From: an uncultured Flavihumibacter sp.
GTDB lineage: Bacteria; Bacteroidota; Bacteroidia; Chitinophagales; Chitinophagaceae
NCBI GenBank assembly: GCA_946482545.1
Contig: CAMLRX010000064.1
Span: forward strand, 1 to 26,416
Length of the DNA: 26,416 nucleotides
Direction of reading: 5' to 3'
In this document: piece by piece, positions 18,229 to 23,879 of the stretch
Position numbering within the stretch: the stretch's first letter is position 1
How the letters are laid out: every line of letters starts with the position of its first letter
Notes under the pieces: generated by a model
What the model was told of the DNA's origin: nothing
What the model saw: the letters and a program-made list of their open reading frames with translations, nothing else
The model's database searches: none
Made by a program: the position numbers and the translations under genes

Positions 18229-18465
18229 ATGCCCTTTATTTTGACATTTTTACTCATAAATTAGTCATTCGTTCCCATCCGTTCCTGGCTTCCGGCATAG
18301 ATTTGGCCCTGATCCCGCACCTTAAAAAACGTTGCAGGAGAAATAAACCATTGCTTATGCCAAAGCCAGTTTTTCCTGCGCAATCCCGATTCATTCCCAT
18401 CCGCACTGCACGGATGCGCTTCCCTTGTTTCATCTTAACATGCTAAAATTATAAGAACGAGTACT
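18229..18465 (+). promoter_or_regulatory. Upstream region of the second GH43 gene
   Basis: This 237-bp region is non-coding as far as I can see. It contains a perfect TAnnTTTG octamer (TAGATTTG, 18298-18305) without a matching TTG element 17-23 bases upstream, a 10-bp direct repeat and a hairpin-forming inverted repeat. It probably holds the promoter for the GH43 gene at 18466. Confidence 0.4.
18272..18403. repeat. Direct repeat TTCCCATCCG, two copies
   Basis: TTCCCATCCG occurs at 18272-18281 and 18394-18403, 122 bases apart, both shortly after a CATTC. The second copy overlaps the left arm of an inverted repeat, CATCCG (18398-18403) with CGGATG (18411-18416), around a 7-base loop. No T-run follows, so it is not a terminator. 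It may be a regulator-binding site near the promoter. Confidence 0.35.
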
Positions 18466-20193
18466 ATGAATTTCAGACAAAAGAATGTACTGTTGATCGT
18501 GCTGGCCTGCTTTCCTTTTGGCCTGATCGCACAGGCCCAGAAAAAAAAGAGCAAACTGGTAACCGATCCGGTTTTTTCCGCTTTCAGTTACAAAGGCAAC
18601 GATGCTATTTATACTGATAATCCCTTAAAACCGGATGAGTTCTATAACCCGATTCTGCAGGGCTGTTATCCAGATCCCAGTATTACAAAGAAGGGCAACG
18701 ACTACTACCTCGTCAATTCTTCTTTCTCCATGTTTCCCGGCGTGCCTATTTTTCATTCCAACGACCTGGTGAACTGGAAACAGATCGGGCACGTGCTGGA
18801 CCGCCGCTCCCAGTTGAAAGTGGACAGCGCGGGGATTTCCGCAGGCATCTATGCGCCGGATATCAAATACAACCCCTATAATGAAACGTTTTATATGATC
18901 ACCACACAAATCGCTTCCGGTATCGGGAACATGGTGGTGAAAACAAAAGATCCGCTGAAAGGATGGAGCGATCCTTATAAAATCAACGTGGACGGTATCG
19001 ACCCCTCCATCTTTTTTGACGACAACGGCAAAGCTTATATCACCCACAACGATGCGCCAGACAGAGGCAAAACACTTTACAATGGCCACCGTGTGATCAA
19101 AATCTGGGAATACGACCTTGTAAAAGACCAGGTCATTCCCGGAACGGATAAAATTATTGTGGATGGGGGCGTAGACATTACCCAAAAACCCATCTGGATC
19201 GAAGGGCCGCACCTCTACAAAAAGAACGGCAAATATTACCTCATGTGCGCTGAAGGTGGCACCGGCGGCTGGCACAGTGAAGTGATCTTCGTGAGCGACA
19301 ACCCAATGGGACCTTACAAGCCAGCGCCAAGTAACCCTATCCTTACGCAACGGCATTTTCCTAAAGACAGAAAAGACAAAGTAGACTGGGCCGGACATGC
19401 CGACCTGGTTGAAGGTCCCGATGGAAAATACTACGGCGTTTTCCTGGGCATTCGTCCCAACAACCAGGACAGGGTAAACGCAGGCAGGGAAACATTTATG
19501 CTGCCCGTAGACTGGTCCGGTGAATTTCCCGTTTTCGAAAACGGACTCATCCCTATGCGTCCCAAACTGAAAGTGCCGAAAGGAACAGAGAGGAAATGGG
19601 AGCAGGGCGGTTATTTCCAGAATGGCAATTTTACCTTCAACGAAGATTTCTCCAAAGACACCCTCGATTTCAGGTGGATCGGTGTGAGAGGTCCCCGCGA
19701 GGAATTCATCGCCAAAACGAAGGACGGCCTGAGCATCAGGCCTTCCGAAAGGAACATCAAATCGAACAAAGTAACCTCCACACTTTTTCACCGCCAGCAA
19801 CACAATGCTTTTGAAGCGGCTTTCACCCTCAAATATGCGCCCCGTTCCGCGAATGATATGGCCGGACTGGTTTGTTACCAGAGCGAAAGGTTCAACTATG
19901 TTTTCGGTATCACCCGCAAGGGCACTGAAGACTTCCTCGTACTCGCCAAAACCAACAAGGGGGAAACCACTGTGGTGGCCAGCGTAAAAATTGATACAGG
20001 CAAACCAATTCGTTTGCAGGTAGTGGCCAATCACGATGAATACAGGTTCAACTATTCCACAGATGGCACCAGTTTCCAGAACCTGGGCGGAACGGTTTCC
20101 GGTGATGTGCTTTCCACGAATGTGGCAGGTGGTTTTACCGGCTCGCTGATTGGTTTGTATGCCACAACGGGTAACGATATTCAGCCGAAATAG
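18466..20193 (+). CDS. GH43 (subfamily 12-like) beta-xylosidase/arabinofuranosidase
   Basis: The protein has 575 residues. A signal peptide ends near LIAQAQ (about residue 24). The propeller starts with FYNPILQGCYPDPSI, where Asp70 is the general base. VDGIDPSIF supplies Asp179 (pKa modulator) and WIEGPHLY supplies Glu246 (general acid). Strand sequences such as YYLVNSSFSMFPGVPIFHS and the extra C-terminal beta-sandwich (about 385-575, FNEDFSKDTLDFRWIGVRGP) match the GH43_12-type two-domain enzymes, which include Bacteroides xyloglucan arabinofuranosidases. The C-terminus stops at GLYATTGNDIQPK; I would expect one more strand containing a conserved aromatic/acidic motif, so a slight 3' truncation is possible. 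It has its own upstream region after the HTCS and ends at a strong terminator. Confidence 0.92.
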   Translation: MNFRQKNVLLIVLACFPFGLIAQAQKKKSKLVTDPVFSAFSYKGNDAIYTDNPLKPDEFYNPILQGCYPDPSITKKGNDYYLVNSSFSMFPGVPIFHSNDLVNWKQIGHVLDRRSQLKVDSAGISAGIYAPDIKYNPYNETFYMITTQIASGIGNMVVKTKDPLKGWSDPYKINVDGIDPSIFFDDNGKAYITHNDAPDRGKTLYNGHRVIKIWEYDLVKDQVIPGTDKIIVDGGVDITQKPIWIEGPHLYKKNGKYYLMCAEGGTGGWHSEVIFVSDNPMGPYKPAPSNPILTQRHFPKDRKDKVDWAGHADLVEGPDGKYYGVFLGIRPNNQDRVNAGRETFMLPVDWSGEFPVFENGLIPMRPKLKVPKGTERKWEQGGYFQNGNFTFNEDFSKDTLDFRWIGVRGPREEFIAKTKDGLSIRPSERNIKSNKVTSTLFHRQQHNAFEAAFTLKYAPRSANDMAGLVCYQSERFNYVFGITRKGTEDFLVLAKTNKGETTVVASVKIDTGKPIRLQVVANHDEYRFNYSTDGTSFQNLGGTVSGDVLSTNVAGGFTGSLIGLYATTGNDIQPK

Positions 20194-20249
20194 AATATTT
20201 GTTCCGTATAAAAAGAACAATTAGCGAACAGCAGTTTTTATTTGGTCTT

Positions 20250-20281
20250 AAAGAGGCGTATCATCATGATGCGCCTCTTTT
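20250..20281. terminator. Strong bidirectional terminator
   Basis: A 14-bp stem (20250-20263 with 20267-20280), with a core GAGGCG/CGCCTC, one T-G wobble and a 3-base TCA loop, is flanked by As on the left and Ts on the right. It sits between the convergent GH43 gene and exbD and can serve both. Confidence 0.85.
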
Positions 20282-20332
20282 GTTGGAATAGATTTTCCAA
20301 TAAATCGGTTACGCTATTACCTCTTGCCTGCA

Positions 20333-20839
20333 TTAAAGCTTAGCCAGTGCTGCTTCTTCCACTGCACTGATATCGGTAAGCGCATATCTTTTAATATCGT
20401 TAATGGTCATTTCATCCAATATATCCACCGTCTGCTTATAAGTAGCTTCATTGGTGGGTTTGATGATGATCATTAATTTCTCGGGATCGGTATTTCTTTT
20501 TTTTCGGATGATGTATTCACGTATATCCGAAGCCTGAGCGGTTTTAAGTTGACCTGGTTGGGCGGCATCGAAAATACCTTCGTAGAAATGAATACTGCCT
20601 TCTTTTCCCAGCAATAGCGTGAGTGTGCCGGATTCCGGAGACTTGGTACGGATTTGGTCCGTGTCTTTCGGAACATAAAGATCCATCGCTTTCTTTTCTT
20701 CCAGTTGCGACGTAAAGATGAAGAACATGATCAGCAAAAAGCCTACATCAACCATGGCGGTAAGGTCCACAAGCAATGCTTTCTTTTTAGTACCTTTTCC
20801 GGTACGCCCTGGTTTTGTTTGAGTTTCAATTGCGGCCAT
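20333..20839 (-). CDS. exbD: ExbD/TolR family proton-channel protein
   Basis: The protein has 168 residues. The basic N-terminus (KPGRTGKGTKKK) faces the cytoplasm. One membrane helix spans about residues 24-44 and contains the conserved proton-carrying Asp31 in MVDVGFLLIMFFIF. The rest is a periplasmic domain with the KPTNEATYKQTVDILDEM segment typical of ExbD. The family works with ExbB/MotA-type channels to couple proton flow to TonB or Tol partners at the outer membrane. No ExbB or TonB gene is next to it; the gene is bounded by a terminator downstream and a divergent gene upstream. The Bacteroidota often carry several exbD copies, so its partner is probably elsewhere. The family call is firm. 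Confidence 0.9.
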   Translation of the reverse strand: MAAIETQTKPGRTGKGTKKKALLVDLTAMVDVGFLLIMFFIFTSQLEEKKAMDLYVPKDTDQIRTKSPESGTLTLLLGKEGSIHFYEGIFDAAQPGQLKTAQASDIREYIIRKKRNTDPEKLMIIIKPTNEATYKQTVDILDEMTINDIKRYALTDISAVEEAALAKL

Positions 20840-20997
20840 AACAAAAAGTTTGATGAAGAATAGCTGACGCAGATAAGATGATGTTCCTGTTCAATTCCAT
20901 AAGGAAAAGATGGTGGCATTTTATAAGCATAAACCATACTGAGAAAAATTTTCATTTTTGATTCATGTAAAATAGTATTTGAAATTTTTTACAACCC

Positions 20998-21033
20998 TTG
21001 ACATAGGGCTGTCACAATGCCATTTTAGTTTTG
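20998..21033 (+). promoter_or_regulatory. Candidate promoter for the GyrI-like/DUF1801 pair
   Basis: A perfect Bacteroidota -7 box TAGTTTTG occurs at 21026-21033, 25 bases before the ATG at 21059. A TTG lies at 20998-21000 (within TTGACA), 25 bases upstream of the box, slightly longer than the usual 17-23 base spacing. Confidence 0.5.
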
Positions 21034-21058
21034 TGGTGTACTGAAAAATATTTCAAAA

Positions 21059-21516
21059 ATGAACAAAGTAAAAATTGAGCCTTTTAAAGTAATTGGCATT
21101 TCTGTAATAACCACAAACGAAAACAATCAGGCTGCAAAAGATATAGCGGATTTATGGAGTAAGTTATGCATGACAAATGTTTGGAAGCAATTCCAAATAA
21201 AGTTGACAACACGGTATATTCCATATACAAAGATTACGAAAGCGACCACACAAAACCATACACAACAATTCAGGGTTGCAGCGTGGAAAATTTAAACGAC
21301 ATTCCCAACGGAATGATTGGGAGGTCGTTTGATGGAGGAGACTATGTAAAACTATCTGCCAAAGGAGATTTAATGAAAGGACTGATCGTGAACAAATGGA
21401 AAGAAATCTGGAAAATGGATTTAAAAAGAGCGTTTACAGCGGACTATGAAGTTTTTGGCGAAAAAGCACAAAATCCGACAGATGCAGAAATCGACTTTTT
21501 AATTGCAGTAAAATAA
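21059..21516 (+). pseudogene. GyrI-like/AraC effector-binding domain protein, frameshifted
   Basis: Two overlapping reading frames together encode one family member. The first frame gives residues MNKVKIEPFKVIGIS through DIADLWSKL (to about 21166). The second gives HDKCLEAIPNKVDNTVYSIY through AEIDFLIAVK (stop at 21516). Joining them needs one extra base at about 21164-21171 and yields about 152 residues, the usual size of these stand-alone effector-binding proteins, which relate to the ligand-binding half of AraC/MerR-type regulators and to GyrI. The PNK..YSIYKDYESDHTKPYT and GEKAQNP motifs are intact, so decay is recent or the missing base is a sequencing error. DUF1801 starts 5 bases after the stop, suggesting one operon. 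Confidence 0.8.
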
Positions 21517-21521
21517 GTAAA

Positions 21522-21893
21522 ATGGTTGAGCCACTTCATAACTACTATTTGAATGAAAAAGAGCCAAACAAGAGTTGCTTGCTTGCCTTGCGAAGTATTA
21601 TTCTTAACCAGGATACAAATATTACTGAAACGCAGAAGTGGGGAATGCCCTGCTTCTGCTATAAGAAAAAAATGTTTTGCTATTTGTGGACGGATAAAAA
21701 GACAGACCAACCGTATATGCTTATGGCAGAAGGGAAATACCTTGACCACCCCGAGCTTGAAAAAGGCAAACGTTCCCGGATGAAAATTTTCCGCGTTAAT
21801 CCAAACCAGGATTTGCCTGTAAAGACAATTGAGGATATTTTACAAAAAGCGTTGAACTTATACAGAACAGGTGTAATAAAACTCAAAGGCTGA
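21522..21893 (+). CDS. DUF1801 (YdhG-like) domain protein
   Basis: This is a soluble protein of 123 residues with no signal peptide. The sequence follows the DUF1801 pattern: HNYYLNEKEPNKSCLLALRSIIL at the start, KWGMPCFCYKKKMFCYLWTD in the middle, and EGKYLDHPELEKGKRSRMKIF then TIEDILQKALNLY at the end. The family forms small beta-rich cytoplasmic proteins; the iron-chaperone frataxin-like YdhG of Bacillus is a distant relative, but the function in Bacteroidota is not established. It is placed 5 bases behind the GyrI-like gene and is likely cotranscribed from the promoter candidate at 20998-21033. Confidence 0.85.
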   Translation: MVEPLHNYYLNEKEPNKSCLLALRSIILNQDTNITETQKWGMPCFCYKKKMFCYLWTDKKTDQPYMLMAEGKYLDHPELEKGKRSRMKIFRVNPNQDLPVKTIEDILQKALNLYRTGVIKLKG

Positions 21894-21901
21894 TCAACAG
21901 A

Positions 21902-22081
21902 AAGCATATACGCCTAAAAGCGGTTTACAGCCAGCCGGTTAAGACCGTAAGTATGGTGTTCATTTTTCAGGGTAAATTCATTCGCGGTAAGACTGTGGAC
22001 GTTTCCAAACTTACGTCCGTCAGTAAGCTGTACTGTGAAATGATGCCAGGAATGTATGTTGTTAGTATAACCACAAACTAG
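21902..22081 (+). pseudogene. Orphan T9SS C-terminal tail remnant
   Basis: The frame ending at the TAG at 22079-22081 reads AVYSQPVKTV, then VFIFQGKFIRGKTVDVSKL, then MMPGMYVVSITTN. This is the pattern of a T9SS type A sorting tail (NPVK..., ..xGK.., ..LxPGMYVVSI). No preceding cargo domain exists: the frame runs back into the DUF1801 gene in a different phase. An ATG at 21953 would give only 42 residues without a signal peptide. It is most simply the 3' end of a lost T9SS cargo gene left behind by a deletion. Confidence 0.6.
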
Positions 22082-22152
22082 GAACAGCGGGTCGGTAAGC
22101 TGATGGTTCGCTTAAACAAAATTTTCTTACATTGCCCGGATAAATACTTCCC

Positions 22153-22518
22153 ATGAAAATAGTCGCGTCTGTTCTTGTTGCACTGGTGGCCCTTGAACAC
22201 CTTTATATCCTCTGGATTGAAATGTTCGCGTGGACCACAAAAGGCAAAAAAACATTCCGTTCTTTCCCGGAGCATTTGTTTGAACCCACAAAAGCATTGG
22301 CTGCCAACCAGGGGCTGTACAATGGTTTCCTGGCTGCAGGCCTGATATGGAGCTTGTGTATCGGCGCGGAAGAATGGGCAAAGAATGTGGCTGTCTTTTT
22401 TCTTGCATGTGTAATAGTGGCGGGCGTGTATGGTGCAGCCACAGCATCCAGGTCTATATTTTTTAAACAGGCTTTGCCTGCGGTGTTGGCGTTGGGCGCA
22501 GTATTGGTTTGGTGGTAA
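22153..22518 (+). CDS. DUF1304 family small membrane protein
   Basis: The protein has 121 residues with about four membrane helices (approximately residues 3-25, 52-72, 78-96 and 103-121). The family signature is visible: LEHLYILWIEMFAW near the start, ANQGLYNGFLAAGLIW in the middle, and VIVAGVYGAATASRS near the end. The family is widespread and its function is unknown. It converges on the exosortase gene with an 11-base gap and no clear terminator between them. An imperfect -7 box (TACATTGC) lies about 25 bases upstream of the start. Confidence 0.88.
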   Translation: MKIVASVLVALVALEHLYILWIEMFAWTTKGKKTFRSFPEHLFEPTKALAANQGLYNGFLAAGLIWSLCIGAEEWAKNVAVFFLACVIVAGVYGAATASRSIFFKQALPAVLALGAVLVWW

Positions 22519-22529
22519 GCAATAAAAAA

Positions 22530-23879
22530 TTAGGGGATTGAATTATCAGACATCAAAACGGGAAGCTTCTTTGTATGTTGCTGCTCCATAAAATGTTTTA
22601 TCTCCCGTAACAGGGATTTTTCTGAAGTAGCCGTGATGTTTACCAGGTAAAACTGCTTTCCTGAAACCATGGCATTCTTTCTCCATTCCAGTTGCTCGTG
22701 CGTATGCACCAGCCCATTGCTGTACCACCATGCTGTAAATAATTTTGCCTGCTTTTTTTCAAGCTGTGCACAGTAAACCGTTCCTGCTGCCGTAACTATA
22801 GTGCTTACTTTGGTGAAAACAAATCCGCTTCCCCGCCAACAGATCATGGGATGATGTTCTGAAGAAAAAAAGGAAGGAATTGGCTTGATGTACATCAGTG
22901 CGGAACTGTTGCTTAGTTTGAGAACGTTTCCGGAAACAGTATCTGTTTTGTATCCGGCCAGATTGAGTTCGGTGGGGAACCCGCTGCTGTAAGGGCGGGC
23001 ATCCACATAACAGGCAGCAGCTACAAAAAACGTGGCAACAATACAATTGAACATTCTTTGAGATTTGAAGGGAATCGAAGGTTGGATAGTTTTGTTTTCA
23101 GCTTTTTCAACAGGTAGCCAACCCGTGATAAAATACGCCGGAAGCAGTATATAAATGACAAAGAAAATCAAGCCCGTAACATAATGCATGCTGTCATCTG
23201 GCAGTATGCCGAAATAAGAAAGCGTGGTAATGCGCAGGAAATTGCTGATGATGTTGAGCGCCAAAATGGAAACAAACAATAATCCTATTTGCCATAGTTT
23301 GTAGCTGTTGCCCGACTTCCTTTCACGAATCGACAATAGAATCAGCCCTGCCAGCAGGGAAGCGGTGAGCATATTCAGGCCCATACAGGCCGTGTCTACA
23401 GTAAGTTCCTTTCCTGCCATCACAATTGTATTGCCATCGGCGGTGGCTTTGGTGCCAAGCAGTTCTAATACCAGGGCAGATATTCTGGTTAACTGCAGCC
23501 GGATCGGGAAACTGAACAAATTCATCACATAATCAAATACTGGCGACATGCACACCACAACATGTAGTGGAATAAGATTCATTTTGCCAACAAATGCTTC
23601 AGTGAGAAAAATCATGGCTGCTGCACAGGTAATGAAAAGGGCTGTTTTGGCAGGGATGACAAAGCAGAGCAGCGCAGAAAGTATTGCCACCCATCCGAAA
23701 AGTTTCCTGCCTTTATGGGAGCTGTCGGGGCGCACGGAAACTACCAGGGCCATCAGGCCTAATTGAATATTCAACTGGCTCAGATCAAGGTAGGCTTTCA
23801 AATAAAACAAACCTATTATGGAATATACGATCATGCCCAGCAGGTAAAATCTGGGAAGGCGTATTAAAGGAATGTTCAT
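22530..23879 (-). CDS. xrtN: Exosortase XrtN with fused EpsI-like C-terminal domain
   Basis: Exosortases are inner-membrane cysteine transpeptidase-like enzymes that process proteins with PEP-type C-terminal tails. This one has 449 residues, with about eight membrane helices in residues 10-255. The catalytic set is complete: Cys165 in DTACMGLNML, Arg216 in NFLRITT and His232 in MHYVTG. After a further helix (about 277-292), the periplasmic C-terminal part (about 295-449) contains HHPMICWRGSGF (His343, Cys347) and LFTAWWYSNG, the pattern of the EpsI/DUF3485 domain that accompanies many exosortases. Its start codon overlaps the stop of the upstream VIT gene (ATGA), which suggests translational coupling. 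The pairing with a VIT protein identifies it as the XrtN type known in Bacteroidota. The pair has no polysaccharide biosynthesis genes beside it in the window, unlike many proteobacterial exosortases. Confidence 0.9.
   Translation of the reverse strand: MNIPLIRLPRFYLLGMIVYSIIGLFYLKAYLDLSQLNIQLGLMALVVSVRPDSSHKGRKLFGWVAILSALLCFVIPAKTALFITCAAAMIFLTEAFVGKMNLIPLHVVVCMSPVFDYVMNLFSFPIRLQLTRISALVLELLGTKATADGNTIVMAGKELTVDTACMGLNMLTASLLAGLILLSIRERKSGNSYKLWQIGLLFVSILALNIISNFLRITTLSYFGILPDDSMHYVTGLIFFVIYILLPAYFITGWLPVEKAENKTIQPSIPFKSQRMFNCIVATFFVAAACYVDARPYSSGFPTELNLAGYKTDTVSGNVLKLSNSSALMYIKPIPSFFSSEHHPMICWRGSGFVFTKVSTIVTAAGTVYCAQLEKKQAKLFTAWWYSNGLVHTHEQLEWRKNAMVSGKQFYLVNITATSEKSLLREIKHFMEQQHTKKLPVLMSDNSIP

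Noticed and set aside
18225..18446. A 73-codon plus-strand frame starting with TTG at the HTCS stop
   Set aside because: It has no domain, uses a rare start, is rich in Pro/Arg/Lys, and covers an intergenic region with repeats and promoter-like boxes.
18625..20220. A 531-codon open frame on the minus strand
   Set aside because: It lies fully antisense to a GH43 gene with intact catalytic residues and has no recognisable domain. It is explained by the codon use of the real gene.
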